From positions 124,001-188,000 of the forward strand of contig JAREWP010000033.1 of assembly GCA_029001845.1 (NCBI GenBank): a stretch of DNA of 64,000 nt, in the 5' to 3' direction. The DNA comes from Candidatus Magnetocorallium paracelense. Lineage in GTDB: Bacteria; Nitrospirota; Thermodesulfovibrionia; Thermodesulfovibrionales; Magnetobacteriaceae. This document shows positions 34,255 through 44,241 of the stretch, piece after piece. The notes beneath the pieces were generated by a model that ran no database searches, was not told the origin of the DNA, and was given only the letters and a program-made list of their open reading frames with translations. Position 1 is the stretch's first letter, and the number at the start of each line of letters is the position of its first letter. A program made the translations under genes and the position numbers.

Positions 34255-35931
34255 TTACGATACTCTGAGTACTTCTTCAATAGTAGTAACTCCTTTCATT
34301 ACTTTGATAAGTCCGTCGTCTCTGAGTACCCTGAAACCCCATTTCCCGATCAGCTGCTTCTTTAGGGCTTCAATAGAGTGACCCTTTAAAAAAATCTCTT
34401 TTAAATCGTCGGTATATTTAAATAACTCGAAAACAGCCATCATGCCTTTGTATCCCGTGTTTGCGCATTTGCGACATCCGGCGCCTTTTCTAAACTTTAA
34501 TCCCGGTCCGACCAGGGCGGCGTATTTGTCGAAAAGTTCCATAATCTTATATTTTTTCATCATTTCGTCGGACAGCTCTGAAGGCATTGCACAGGCTTCA
34601 CAAACTCTTCTCACAACTCTTTGGGCAGCGATGCCAAGGACAGAGGCATTGAGAAGATAGTCTTCAAGTCCCATCTCTATGAGCCTGAAGAGACTGCTTG
34701 CCGCGTCATTGGTATGGAGTGTGGACAGTACAAGATGTCCTGTCAGAGCCGACTGTACCGCCATTTCCGCAGTTTCCGGGTCCCTGATTTCACCTACCAT
34801 AATCACATCGGGGTCATGTCTTAAAATTGAGCGCAGAGATGCGGCGAAATTAAGCCCTATGTCGCTCTTTACCTGGATTTGATCGATACCGTCCAGTTGA
34901 TATTCAACGGGATCTTCTACTGTAATGATCTTCTTTTCCCTGCTGTCCAGGCATGATAACATCGAATAGAGTGTCGTTGTCTTTCCAGACCCAGTAGGCC
35001 CTGTAACGAGGATAATCCCATAGGGCATATTGATAAGTTCGAGGATTGTTTCGGCAATATCCTGTTCTATGCCCAATCGCGTGATATCGAAAGTCAGTCG
35101 CTCCCTGTATAAAAGTCTCATGACAACTCCTTCGCCAAGTGCAAAAGGGATGGATGAGACCCTTACATCTATCAATGTGGCTGCTATTTTAGTACTAAAC
35201 TTACCGTCTTGGGGAAGCCTTTTTTCAGCAATATCAAGGCCTGCCAGCAGCTTAACTCTGGAAACAACGGCCAGGTATAGTTTTTCGTCGATTGTATCAA
35301 TCCCGTGCAAAACTCCGTCTATTCTGAATCTGACAATATTGCTCGTTCCCGAAGGTTCCAGGTGCAGGTCCGATGCTTTTAGTTCAACGGCGTTGCTTAA
35401 CAGATTATTGAGAAACTTGATAACAGGCGCTTCTGCAGCCATCTCTTTTAAGGTATCGGGATCGTCGTTAATGGAAAAGGAGATAACTTCCCTGCCTGTC
35501 TCTTTAATTACAGATCTGGATAGTTCGTCTATTGTCTGGTCAGAGGCGAGAAAGAGATTGATTCTGCATGACAGTGACTTTAGAATATAATCGATAATGG
35601 AATTTTTAAGGGGATCGTTAGTCAGGAGCGTCAGTTTGTCGTTATTGAAATCGACGGGTAGAAATCTGTTTTTTATTAAATAATCAAGATTGATTTTTTT
35701 AGACAGTGTTGTGATTATGCTCTCGTCCGTCCCTTCAAAACCATCCTTTTCAAAAAGAGGAATATTAAGCTGGCGAGACAAAGATTGAAGGAGCTGTGTC
35801 TCTGTAATGGTCCCCATACTGATGAGAATCTGACCTATATAACCGCCCAGCTCTTTTTGTAATTCCAGCGCCTTTTCAAGATTCTCCTGCTTAATACCAA
35901 AGAGGTCGGTCAGGATTTCTCCTATAAGCAT
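34255..35931 (-). CDS. gspE: Type II secretion ATPase GspE
   Basis: The cytoplasmic assembly ATPase that powers pseudopilus extension. The N-terminal N1E-type domain is at about residues 1-140. The Walker A is GPTGSGKTTTL about residue 310, and the Asp box and Walker B (DPDVIMVGEIRDPETAEMAVQ) are about residue 375. A tetracysteine zinc motif (CEAC...CRKC) at about 450-500 is intact. Length 558 is in range. It lies between gspG and gspF. Confidence 0.95.
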   Translation of the reverse strand: MLIGEILTDLFGIKQENLEKALELQKELGGYIGQILISMGTITETQLLQSLSRQLNIPLFEKDGFEGTDESIITTLSKKINLDYLIKNRFLPVDFNNDKLTLLTNDPLKNSIIDYILKSLSCRINLFLASDQTIDELSRSVIKETGREVISFSINDDPDTLKEMAAEAPVIKFLNNLLSNAVELKASDLHLEPSGTSNIVRFRIDGVLHGIDTIDEKLYLAVVSRVKLLAGLDIAEKRLPQDGKFSTKIAATLIDVRVSSIPFALGEGVVMRLLYRERLTFDITRLGIEQDIAETILELINMPYGIILVTGPTGSGKTTTLYSMLSCLDSREKKIITVEDPVEYQLDGIDQIQVKSDIGLNFAASLRSILRHDPDVIMVGEIRDPETAEMAVQSALTGHLVLSTLHTNDAASSLFRLIEMGLEDYLLNASVLGIAAQRVVRRVCEACAMPSELSDEMMKKYKIMELFDKYAALVGPGLKFRKGAGCRKCANTGYKGMMAVFELFKYTDDLKEIFLKGHSIEALKKQLIGKWGFRVLRDDGLIKVMKGVTTIEEVLRVS

Positions 35932-35938
35932 GAAGTGT

Positions 35939-36343
35939 TTACCAGTTCGTTATGCTGTGGTCGTCAAGAACGCCTTTTGGTCCAAGGGAATAGAGATCGA
36001 ATCGCCCGTGTTCTCCGGGGCATTTGTACTGATACTCCCTTCCCCAAGGGTCTTCAGGGATGTTTTGTTTTTGAAGGTAGGGGCCTCGCCACTTTTTGTG
36101 ATCCGATTTGATGAGCTCTCCCAACTCCTTGGGGCATCTGCCCGTGTCCAGAATAAACGAAAGCACCGACGAGGAGAGCGTCTCCACTTGAGCTTTGGTT
36201 ACCTCTACCTGAGATTTTTCGAACTTACCAAGGAGGTTAGGAGCTATTAAGGATGCAATTAATCCGATTATCATAACAACGATGAGTATTTCTATTAGAG
36301 TGAAGCCTGATTCACTTATATATTTTTTTTCTTTTGATGACAT
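35939..36343 (-). CDS. gspG: Type II secretion major pseudopilin GspG
   Basis: The prepilin signal SGFTLIEILIVVMIIGLIAS is cleaved after Gly13. The mature part has the GspG hallmark C-terminal region with DPWGREYQYKCPGEHGRFD, where calcium is bound in homologues. Length 134 is normal. A clear stop-to-start gap of seven bases separates it from gspE. Confidence 0.95.
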   Translation of the reverse strand: MSSKEKKYISESGFTLIEILIVVMIIGLIASLIAPNLLGKFEKSQVEVTKAQVETLSSSVLSFILDTGRCPKELGELIKSDHKKWRGPYLQKQNIPEDPWGREYQYKCPGEHGRFDLYSLGPKGVLDDHSITNW

Positions 36344-36401
36344 ATCTTGTTTTTTTACTGTAAAGCGTTGTCTTAAATATTATCAGATAAACGTTAAATT
36401 G

Positions 36402-37385
36402 TCAATGGTCGGGCCGCAGCCTGGCGGAGCCGCGACTGAACTTTTGATTTGCCCTCTCAATATAGTTGAGAAAAATGCTTAAAAAAATACCAAAGGCAAG
36501 AGCGACAAGTCCGGAGAGAGTAATATTTTTCAGCTTAAAAGGCTTATAAGGTTTTACAGAGTCGTCAGGAGATTTCACAAGTTCAAATTCTTTTATTGAT
36601 ATGCTTTCAGAGTTATTTTTCATTAGCAATTTCCTATTCTCAGAGACATCTCTCTCCATTTTTTTTATATCGTCGCTAAGACTTAGCAACTTCATTCTGT
36701 CGCTTACTACACTGTCTAAAATTGTAAAAGGATTTATTTGATATGAAAAGCTATCATTCGATTCAATCGTTGAAGTAAGCTCCTTTTTTATCTCTTCCTT
36801 TTTTTGTAAATTGTTTGATAAATATTCATACTCTTTTTTATATCTCTTTAACTGACTCTCCCTTCCAGCAACCTCTTCTTCTTGTTTTTTTATTTTTACT
36901 TTATGATTTTGTATGATAATCTCTGTTTTTTTTTTAAAAAAATCATTTTGGTTTAAGTATTTCAAAATAGCCTTAGCGATATCGTTAATCTTAATAATAT
37001 CCAGATGTTTATAGAGAATTGTCACTTTTAAATAGTGTGCCCCTTCGGGAACAGATTTAATAGACTTTACATAACTTTTATCGACACCATAGTATTTCGA
37101 GTCCATTACACGAAGGAGCGCCACTGAATCATTGTTAGATATGATATTTTCCGGATTTATGGAGCCGTCGTTGCTTACATTGTTAAATGAGGGAAGACTT
37201 ATTATAAAATGATTTTTATATATAGGCGGTATAAAAAAGAAATTGACTATGGACGCCGATGCAACCGTTACTGAAACAATCATCAAAATCAAAAGCCTTT
37301 TGCGCCAGACAACTATCATCATGTCGAACATATTTTCTATCTGATCATTGCCATTATCTTTTTCTAAAACAGTTGCTTCTGCCAT
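36402..37385 (-). CDS. Wzz-like chain-length determinant / polysaccharide co-polymerase family protein
   Basis: A 327-residue protein with two membrane helices (about residues 32-51 and 290-310) around a large periplasmic coiled-coil domain (about 150-260, rich in Lys and Glu). This is the topology of Wzz/FepE/Etk-like co-polymerases, which set polysaccharide chain length. It lies inside the secretion cluster between gspN and gspG on the same strand. This is an uncommon neighbour for Gsp genes and suggests a link to surface glycans. No cytoplasmic kinase domain is present. Confidence 0.75.
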   Translation of the reverse strand: MAEATVLEKDNGNDQIENMFDMMIVVWRKRLLILMIVSVTVASASIVNFFFIPPIYKNHFIISLPSFNNVSNDGSINPENIISNNDSVALLRVMDSKYYGVDKSYVKSIKSVPEGAHYLKVTILYKHLDIIKINDIAKAILKYLNQNDFFKKKTEIIIQNHKVKIKKQEEEVAGRESQLKRYKKEYEYLSNNLQKKEEIKKELTSTIESNDSFSYQINPFTILDSVVSDRMKLLSLSDDIKKMERDVSENRKLLMKNNSESISIKEFELVKSPDDSVKPYKPFKLKNITLSGLVALAFGIFLSIFLNYIERANQKFSRGSARLRPDH

Positions 37386-37483
37386 AATCTCTAAACCTGA
37401 AGAATACTACACATAATACAAAAAAACAACAGATTTTGTACAGGTATAAACCAATCCACCGGAATATGGCTCATACCGACAGA

Positions 37484-38272
37484 TTAAAAAATTTTTTTAT
37501 TTACAGGAATGGAATAAAAACCGGACGAGACCTCATATTGTTTAAGCAGAGCCAATTGATCCATTTTTGTAAATTCCGGCTCAGGCATAATTTCTATCGT
37601 TAACTTAGCAATACCTCTGTTTATACCACCCTTAATTCTGGCGAAGATGTTCTTTCCTTCGAATGTTACGGAGGAAAGCGTTATCTCTCTTCTCTTGATG
37701 ATGGCAACGCCTTTGATTGTGTCAAACAGTTCCAGAGGTAGAAAAAAGTTATGAACAAAAAGATTCTTTAATTCCGCATTTTGAATTAAGACATTTACTA
37801 AACTCTCCTTCCCGGTGTAACTGACATTACCGTACAACTCCCCTTTTCCTGTTATCCCTTGCACCTTTAGATAATCAATTTCCTGAACTGATATTTTCGA
37901 TAATCGACAATTCGCAACAATGCTCTCCCAATTTCCGACTATTTCCAGATCAATAAATCCGCTTGCAAAGGACGCACTCATTTTTATTAACATTCGCTTT
38001 AAAAGAAAACGTAAAGGGTTTGTGGAAAGTTCGATCTTCTGCAATGAGAGGATTTTTTTCCCTTTAACTCCGACTTCAGCCGCGGTAATTTTTATTTTAA
38101 AAGGTCTCCCCTTAGAGAGGTCGTGAAGAGAGAGAGACAATCCTCTTTCTTCGGCCTTGTTGACTAAGATATCTTCTAAAAAAACTTCGGGTATGGCGAT
38201 ATACCAGAGAGATAATAAAAGGATAGTGAATAAAAAGACGGGAGCCGTTAATATTACAATGATTCGTTTCAA
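37484..38272 (-). CDS. gspN: Type II secretion protein GspN-like
   Basis: A 262-residue protein with an N-terminal membrane helix (about residues 5-24) followed by an all-beta periplasmic domain, as in GspN (T2SSN family). It is the first gene of the leftward Gsp cluster as far as visible. GspN is not needed in all systems and its exact role is unclear. Sequence resemblance is moderate, so the call leans on gene order and topology. Confidence 0.65.
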   Translation of the reverse strand: MKRIIVILTAPVFLFTILLLSLWYIAIPEVFLEDILVNKAEERGLSLSLHDLSKGRPFKIKITAAEVGVKGKKILSLQKIELSTNPLRFLLKRMLIKMSASFASGFIDLEIVGNWESIVANCRLSKISVQEIDYLKVQGITGKGELYGNVSYTGKESLVNVLIQNAELKNLFVHNFFLPLELFDTIKGVAIIKRREITLSSVTFEGKNIFARIKGGINRGIAKLTIEIMPEPEFTKMDQLALLKQYEVSSGFYSIPVNKKIF

Positions 38273-38368
38273 TTCAGAGTGTTATCCTTTTTGTTGGATT
38301 ATACACCATGAAATCCTTTTTGCGCTATGCAAAGGGTTGTAAAAAATTCGGTCAGGCCGGGGACCCTG

Positions 38369-38398
38369 TTGACATTACTGCATCCGGAGATGTATAAA
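38369..38398 (+). promoter_or_regulatory. Sigma-70-type promoter of the cold-shock gene
   Basis: TTGACA (38369-38374), an 18-base spacer and TATAAA (38393-38398), with an extended TG just before. The predicted transcript has a leader of about 80 bases before the ATG at 38488. Long leaders are usual for cold-shock genes. Confidence 0.7.
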
Positions 38399-38487
38399 TA
38401 TATATGACTACTCGAACAGAATAGTTACAAACTACAGATACTCTTATGTCTGAGAGTATTAACCATTATTATTAAGGAGAAAAACCA

Positions 38488-38691
38488 ATGTCACAGGAAG
38501 GAACAGTAAAATGGTTTAGTGAGAAAAAAGGCTATGGATTCATAACAAAAGATAGCGGCGGAGATGTATTTGTGCATTACTCGGGTATTGAGGGAAGCGG
38601 CTATAAAACCCTGGCTGAAGGTCAAATGGTGTCGTTCGATGTAATAGATGATAATGGGCGTGAAAAAGCGGAGAATGTCAGAAAATTGTAA
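38488..38691 (+). CDS. csp: Cold-shock protein (CspA family)
   Basis: A 67-residue single cold-shock domain with both RNA-binding motifs: KGYGFIT (RNP1) and VFVHYSGI (RNP2). It binds single-stranded nucleic acid and acts as an RNA chaperone. Shine-Dalgarno AAGGAG lies about 8 bases upstream. The length is normal. Whether this copy is cold-inducible cannot be read from sequence. Confidence 0.95.
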   Translation: MSQEGTVKWFSEKKGYGFITKDSGGDVFVHYSGIEGSGYKTLAEGQMVSFDVIDDNGREKAENVRKL

Positions 38692-38726
38692 TATTGCTTA
38701 ATAATGGCGAAAACTGAATTATAATA

Positions 38727-39005
38727 ATGACTAAAGCGGATATCGTCAAGTCTATAATCAAGGAAACCAGACTAAGCCAATATGAATCGGCTGTCGCTCT
38801 AAACGCAATTCTGGCAAATATTATGCTGGCTCTTAAAAACGATCATAAAGTTACATTGCCTGGTTTCGGTACATTTTCGGTTACTTCTAAAAAAGCCATT
38901 TCCCACCGCAGGCGATCCGCCAATGGTGCTTTCATGGTAAAAACACCCAAATTTACGGCAGGTAAGGCTTTTAAAGAGGCTGTAAAAGAGCTGCACAGAC
39001 TATAA
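38727..39005 (+). CDS. HU/IHF family DNA-binding protein
   Basis: A 92-residue histone-like protein. The family signature about residues 45-65 is close to GFGTF...RR..., here VTLPGFGTFSVTSKKAISHRR. It bends DNA as a dimer. The HU and IHF-alpha/beta branches cannot be told apart with certainty here. There is no strong Shine-Dalgarno. It lies 35 bases after the cold-shock gene. Confidence 0.9.
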   Translation: MTKADIVKSIIKETRLSQYESAVALNAILANIMLALKNDHKVTLPGFGTFSVTSKKAISHRRRSANGAFMVKTPKFTAGKAFKEAVKELHRL

Positions 39006-39018
39006 TCATAATGTTACG

Positions 39019-39148
39019 GTTCACCGCACAGACGCAAAGAAAGCCCGTTTCATTTGCAGCTGTAACTTTGGATATAATCAGTATATCCACAAATATACGT
39101 TGTACCGAAAGGGGAAATTTCTTTTGATTTAGTGTCTTTGCGGTGAAA
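39019..39148. repeat. Inverted repeat 'caccgcaaagacgc' element
   Basis: TTCACCGCACAGACGCAAAG (39020-39039) is matched by the inverse GTCTTTGCGGTGAA (39134-39147). This kind of inverted motif is widespread in repeat-rich environmental genomes. It lies between the HU-like gene and recA. Confidence 0.65.
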
Positions 39149-39550
39149 CAGAGAGTTAATCTGTTAAAAAGGCAATACATTAATTCTCTGTTCTTTAAAA
39201 GAGGAAAATTTTTTGCACTTAAATTTATTGCGCCTGTTCTCAGACGTTAGTAGCCGGTTTAGAATAAAGGACCATCTTTGTCGCCATTTTTTAGCGCCAT
39301 AAACAAGAACCTGACTCATCGACGTGTATAGCTTTTCTAAAGTTTACTCTCCCCATTAGAACCCCTTGCCTATCCCTGATGTTTCCGCCTCTCTGCCGTA
39401 CATGAAGACTGCTTACCGGACTTTTTCTTTTACACCTGTAAAAAAGTTCCCAACATTTGATAAGATATATGCTTTGTATACTTTAAATATAGCTCCATGA
39501 TTCAGACCGATCGTTTCCGGCTGCATGGTGTACACTGTGGAGGTTTAGAA
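39149..39550. other. recA upstream region
   Basis: About 400 bases without a gene. I found no convincing SOS box and no clear -35/-10 pair at standard spacing. AT-rich stretches near 39457-39490 are the likeliest promoter region. Confidence 0.4.
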
Positions 39551-40579
39551 ATGGATAAAAAAAAGGCCCTTGAAATGGCTATTTCTCAAGTAGAAAAGAG
39601 CTTTGGCAAAGGTTCTATAATGCGGCTCGGAGAAGATGCCATTGCAGAGGGTATTAAGGTTATACCGACAGGCTCTCTAAGCCTTGACATAGTTACAGGA
39701 GTAGGCGGATTCCCCAGAGGAAGGGTCATAGAAATCTACGGGCCTGAATCCTCCGGTAAGACAACCCTCGCTTTGAGCGCTATTGCACAGGCCCAGAAAT
39801 TAAACGGAGTAGCTGCCTTTATCGATGCCGAGCATGCTTTGGACATAAATTATGCAACAAGATTGGGAATCAAAGTAGCCGATCTTCTAATTTCCCAGCC
39901 CGACAGCGGCGAACAGGCTCTGGATGTTGCCGAGACACTTGTCAGGAGTGGTGCGTTGGATATACTTGTAATCGATTCTGTGGCGGCTCTGGTTCCAAGG
40001 GCGGAAATCGAGGGGGAGATGGGAGATCAGTTGCCGGGACTCCAGGCAAGGCTGATGAGCAGGGCCTTGAGAAAACTGACGGCTACGATTTCGAAATCTC
40101 ATACAACGGTGATTTTTATCAACCAGATAAGACTAAAAATAGGAGTAATGTTTGGAAACCCGGAAACCACGACAGGCGGTAATGCCCTTAAGTTTTATTC
40201 CTCTATGAGACTGGACATTAGAAAGATAGAAAATCTGAAAGATAACCAGGAGATAATAGGCGGCAGGGTAAGAGTAAAGGTCGTTAAAAACAAAGTGGCC
40301 CCGCCTTTTAAGCAGGCCGAGTTCGATATATATTATAATCAGGGGATATCCAGAGAGGGAGAGCTGGTTGACATCGGTCTGTCCATGGGTATTGTCGAAC
40401 GTTCCGGTACATGGTACAGTTGTAAAGGAAAGAAGATAGGACAGGGTAGGGAAAACGTCAAAAAGTATCTTCAGGAAAACAACGATATAGCCGAAGAGAT
40501 CGAGAATCAGGTGCTTGAGACTCATAAACTGATTAGAAAGAAGTCAGACCACCAGGTAGAGGAACAGGAGAATGGTTGA
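39551..40579 (+). CDS. recA: Recombinase RecA
   Basis: Homologous recombination and SOS co-protease. The Walker A is GPESSGKTT at about residues 61-69, with the L1/L2 region ([19 protein letters not shown]) at about 192-210. Length 342 is normal. I chose the ATG at 39551 (MDKKKALEM) since GTGGAGG lies about 8 bases upstream; the frame back to 39497 adds 18 unsupported residues. It heads the run recA-recX-lipoprotein-alaS. Confidence 0.97.
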   Translation: MDKKKALEMAISQVEKSFGKGSIMRLGEDAIAEGIKVIPTGSLSLDIVTGVGGFPRGRVIEIYGPESSGKTTLALSAIAQAQKLNGVAAFIDAEHALDINYATRLGIKVADLLISQPDSGEQALDVAETLVRSGALDILVIDSVAALVPRAEIEGEMGDQLPGLQARLMSRALRKLTATISKSHTTVIFINQIRLKIGVMFGNPETTTGGNALKFYSSMRLDIRKIENLKDNQEIIGGRVRVKVVKNKVAPPFKQAEFDIYYNQGISREGELVDIGLSMGIVERSGTWYSCKGKKIGQGRENVKKYLQENNDIAEEIENQVLETHKLIRKKSDHQVEEQENG

Positions 40580-40664
40580 CAATTGACAGTTTACAGCATA
40601 GGTACATTAAAGGCAAACCACAAATCATTAATAAATTTCTCCACTCTTACATGCAGGTAGGATT

Positions 40665-41120
40665 GTGGATAGCAATGATCTAAAAGAAGTTAAGAAATAT
40701 GCATTAAAACTGCTGGGGCATAGAGACAGGAGCGAGAGAGAGATCCGGCAGAGGCTTGAGTTAAAAGGCTATTCCGAACCTCTGATAAAAGAAACAGTAG
40801 AGTATTTAAAGGAAAAGGCCCTGATCGATGACAGCGAACTGGCTAAAGCCTTAATGAGATATTGCAGAGAGGTAAAATACCTTGGTCTTTACGGGTGTAA
40901 GCATTTCCTCCATGATCGGGGTATTCCCGAAGATATTATAAAAGAAATTTTTTTTAACAGAGAGGATGAATTCGAGACTGCCATGCGTCTGACGGGGAAA
41001 AAGTTGTCAACTTTTAAAGCATACGGTGCTGACAAAGGAAAAAAGAGGCTCATGGGGCTTCTCAGAAGAAGAGGTTTCGATTCAGGTACAATTACCTGTG
41101 TACTAAAGGAGGTACTGTGA
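40665..41120 (+). CDS. recX: RecX regulatory protein
   Basis: A 151-residue all-helical protein that binds and limits RecA filaments. The recognisable first repeat is KKYALKLLGHRDRSEREIRQRL (residues 9-30), followed by a DDSELAKALMRYC block. It starts with GTG. The stop overlaps the next gene's GTG (GTGA), so translation is coupled. The place directly after recA supports it. Confidence 0.9.
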   Translation: MDSNDLKEVKKYALKLLGHRDRSEREIRQRLELKGYSEPLIKETVEYLKEKALIDDSELAKALMRYCREVKYLGLYGCKHFLHDRGIPEDIIKEIFFNREDEFETAMRLTGKKLSTFKAYGADKGKKRLMGLLRRRGFDSGTITCVLKEVL

Positions 41121-41449
41121 GGAGGGTTATAATCTTTTTAGCAGCAACATTCTTCGTACTCTCCGCCTGCGCAAGGGAGATGAGATACTCATCCGACGAA
41201 ATAGCCGCTTTCCCCATAGATGTGCAGGAGCACATCAAAAAGGGCGAGGTTGTTCCTAAAATGACGCCTCAGCATGTCAGGTATGCCTGGGGAGCTCCTG
41301 CAAGAATAAGGGTGCTCGAGCCAAGTAACAATAATAAGGAAAGGCTGGAGTGGATATACCAAAGCCTTGGGGTTTTCAACACAAAACTGATATTTGAAGA
41401 TAGTAAGCTGGTTGAAATTATAACCAATGAACCGGGAGTTGTAAAGTAA
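41117..41449 (+). CDS. Small lipoprotein, SmpA/OmlA (BamE)-like
   Basis: A 110-residue protein with a lipoprotein signal (LSACA, cleavage before Cys17). The mature part has a helix-strand pattern near MTPQHVRYAWGAPARI, as in the BamE/SmpA fold. The GTG start overlaps the recX stop and its own stop overlaps the alaS ATG (TAATG). Some BamE-like lipoproteins aid outer-membrane assembly; that role is inferred only from fold resemblance. Confidence 0.6.
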   Translation: MRRVIIFLAATFFVLSACAREMRYSSDEIAAFPIDVQEHIKKGEVVPKMTPQHVRYAWGAPARIRVLEPSNNNKERLEWIYQSLGVFNTKLIFEDSKLVEIITNEPGVVK

Positions 41450-44082
41450 TGAACAGTAAAGAAATCAGAACGACATTTTTGGAGTATTTCAGAGAAAAGG
41501 GCCATGAGACAGTACGGAGTTCAAACCTTATCCCCGCAGGAGATCGGAGTCTTCTCTTTACCAATGCCGGTATGGTCCAGTTTAAAAGTCTCTTTCTCGG
41601 TGAAGAAAAGAGGGATTACACCAGAGCAGCGACATGTCAGAAGTGTATGCGTGCAGGCGGTAAACAGAGTGACATCGAAAATGTAGGTCTTACTGCCAGG
41701 CATCACACATTCTTCGAGATGTTGGGGAACTTCTCTTTTGGCGATTACTTTAAAAGAGACGCCATTATTTTCGCCTGGGAGCTTCTAACGGAGCGTTATA
41801 AACTCCCAGTCGAAAAGCTGTGGGTCACTGTATTCAGAGACGACGATGAGGCGGCCGCACTGTGGCCCGAACTTACCGGTATTTCAGAAGAAAGAATCGT
41901 CAGACTCGATGAAAAAGATAATTTTTGGCGAATGGGAGACACCGGCCCCTGCGGTCCCTGTTCGGAGATAATTATAGATCAAGGTGAAGCTCTTGGTTGC
42001 GGCAGAGAGGACTGCGCCGTAGGCTGTGACTGTGACAGATATCTGGAGCTTTGGAACCTCGTGTTTATGCAGTTCGACAGTAGCGAAGCCGGCGAACTGA
42101 CTCCTCTTCCCTCTCCCAGTATAGATACCGGAATGGGTCTGGAGAGACTAACGGCTGTTATGCAGGGTAAATCCAATAATTTCGATACGGACCTCTTCGT
42201 TCCAATTATAGATGTCATATCTTCAAAGCTTGACAAACCTTACGGGAAAAATAATTCCGACGATATCTCTCTACGCGTTATAGCTGACCATATCAGAACC
42301 ATCACCTTCCTTCTTTCGGAAAATTTAATGCCATCCAATGAAAAGAGGGGATATGTTTTGAGGAGAATAATCCGCAGGGCTATGAGATATACAAAAAAAA
42401 TGGGTATAGACGAACCTTTTCTTCATACATTGATCGACCCTGTTATCGAGGCGACAAGGGAAATCTATCCTGAGGTCGACAATCATAAAAAGGGAGCTGT
42501 GGAGATACTCAAATTTGAAGAGGAGAGCTTTCTCGAAACCTTTGAAAAGGGTCTGTTCATTCTTGAGGATATAAAGGAAGGATTGAAAAAATCCAATTCA
42601 ACCATTATTTCAGGTACAGAGGTATTCAAACTTTATGATACTTTCGGGTTTCCACCGGAGAATACGGAAGAAATTGCCGGTGAAGAGGGGCTGAAGATAG
42701 ATTGGGATGGTTTTCACAGAGAGATGGATGCACAAAGAGCAAGAGCAAGAGTAAAGCTTACTGAAAAGGATTTTAAAATTAATACACCCTCTGATCGTAA
42801 GACATTCGCAAATATTCTTAAGAAAACAGGAAAGACGGACTTCAGGGGGTACGAAAATCTTGAGACCGCTTCTGTTGTTCTCTGTTTAATGAAAGACAAT
42901 GAAACAACAAACGAGTTAAAAGAAGGAGACCATGGAGAGGCAATACTGGATATTACTCCCTTTTATGGAGAGTCCGGCGGTCAGGTCGGGGATAGAGGAA
43001 AGATCGATTCCAACGACATGAGCGCTGTTGTCTCGGATGTGAAAAAAACACCTGACAATCTCTTTATTCACTCCATAAAGATCGAGAAGGGAGTTTTAAA
43101 GTTATCGGATCAGGTGACCTGTCATGTAAAAAGAGACGACAGAAAAGCTGTAATGCGCAATCACACGGCGACACATCTTCTTCATGCAGCTCTCCGAAAT
43201 GTGCTGGGTGAACACATTAAGCAGGCCGGTTCTCTGGTCGAGCCTGAAAGGTTGAGATTCGATTTCACCCATTTTTCGCCCCTTTCAGGTCAGGAGAGGG
43301 GTGAGCTGTCTCGAATTGTTAATGAAAAAATTCTGGAAAGCATATCTGTAAGAACTCGGGACATGGCTTTGCAGGAAGCAGTCGATTCAGGCGCCACGGC
43401 TTTGTTTGACGAAAAATACGGAGATAAAGTCAGAGTCGTAGGTATCGGCGATTTCAGCAAAGAACTTTGCGGCGGTACTCACTGCGAAAGGACGTCCGAT
43501 ATCGGATCTTTTACAATACTTTCGGAAAACGGTATTGCCTCCGGTGTAAGAAGAATCGAGGCTCTGACAGGTGCAAATGCCTTGAGTCACTTTGAAAAAA
43601 ACATTGAGAAACAGAGAGAAATAGCGGATTATCTGAAAACTGAGGACCCTCTGGAAAAAATTAAGTCCATGGCAAAGAGGATCAGATCCCTTGAAAAAGA
43701 GCTGGAGCATGTAAAGATAAAGGGAGGCGGCAATGATCTTTCCACTCTTCTCGATAATGTAAGGATCGTTAAAGGGGCCAAAATTATTGTCGCAAGAAAC
43801 GATAATTTGGGGCAGAAGGAATTAAGGGGGTTTGCCGACGGATTGCGGGACAAAATCGGATCGGGAGTTGTCTTTGTTACTGCTGTCAGAGACGGACAGG
43901 CTCTTTTTGTTTCCATGGTGACAAAGGACCTTGCCGGCAAGTTCAACGCCGGAAATATAGTTAAAGAGATATCCGTCCTTGCAGGCGGTAAAGGAGGAGG
44001 CCGCCCCGATATGGCCCAGGGAGGAACCAAGGATTTGGATAAACTGGACGCCGCTTTGAAGAAGATTTACGAGGTGGTTTGA
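41449..44082 (+). CDS. alaS: Alanyl-tRNA synthetase
   Basis: Charges tRNA-Ala. The class II catalytic core is at about residues 1-240. The editing domain has the zinc-binding HTATHLLHAAL (about 570) and CGGTHCERTSDIGS (about 670) motifs. The C-Ala domain follows, with a glycine-rich GGKGGGRPDMAQGG block near residue 850. Length 877 is normal. Translation is coupled to the lipoprotein gene. Confidence 0.97.
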   Translation: MNSKEIRTTFLEYFREKGHETVRSSNLIPAGDRSLLFTNAGMVQFKSLFLGEEKRDYTRAATCQKCMRAGGKQSDIENVGLTARHHTFFEMLGNFSFGDYFKRDAIIFAWELLTERYKLPVEKLWVTVFRDDDEAAALWPELTGISEERIVRLDEKDNFWRMGDTGPCGPCSEIIIDQGEALGCGREDCAVGCDCDRYLELWNLVFMQFDSSEAGELTPLPSPSIDTGMGLERLTAVMQGKSNNFDTDLFVPIIDVISSKLDKPYGKNNSDDISLRVIADHIRTITFLLSENLMPSNEKRGYVLRRIIRRAMRYTKKMGIDEPFLHTLIDPVIEATREIYPEVDNHKKGAVEILKFEEESFLETFEKGLFILEDIKEGLKKSNSTIISGTEVFKLYDTFGFPPENTEEIAGEEGLKIDWDGFHREMDAQRARARVKLTEKDFKINTPSDRKTFANILKKTGKTDFRGYENLETASVVLCLMKDNETTNELKEGDHGEAILDITPFYGESGGQVGDRGKIDSNDMSAVVSDVKKTPDNLFIHSIKIEKGVLKLSDQVTCHVKRDDRKAVMRNHTATHLLHAALRNVLGEHIKQAGSLVEPERLRFDFTHFSPLSGQERGELSRIVNEKILESISVRTRDMALQEAVDSGATALFDEKYGDKVRVVGIGDFSKELCGGTHCERTSDIGSFTILSENGIASGVRRIEALTGANALSHFEKNIEKQREIADYLKTEDPLEKIKSMAKRIRSLEKELEHVKIKGGGNDLSTLLDNVRIVKGAKIIVARNDNLGQKELRGFADGLRDKIGSGVVFVTAVRDGQALFVSMVTKDLAGKFNAGNIVKEISVLAGGKGGGRPDMAQGGTKDLDKLDAALKKIYEVV

Positions 44083-44102
44083 TTGACGATTTTCGGTTGA
44101 CT

Positions 44103-44216
44103 ATTGAGGAATTAAGGGATTGGGAACGTATGGGTTGTCGATAATTGCGGCGACAATTATTTTAAACCTACCTGTGTCTTAATTCCTGAATCGGGAATTC
44201 CTCAATCCCTGAATTT
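44103..44216. repeat. Dispersed repeat with imperfect terminal inverted repeats
   Basis: TTGAGGAATTAAGGGATTGGG (44104-44124, here given as its first 20 bases plus one) faces GGAATTCCTCAATCCCT (44194-44210), so the ends are roughly inverted. The right block also occurs at 31933-31949. It lies between alaS and the phasin-like gene. Confidence 0.55.
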
Positions 44217-44241
44217 TTATTATTTATATGAGGAGGATATA

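Noticed and set aside
39497-39550. Longer recA start
   Set aside because: The extra 18 residues are unlike any RecA N-terminus and the Shine-Dalgarno favours 39551.
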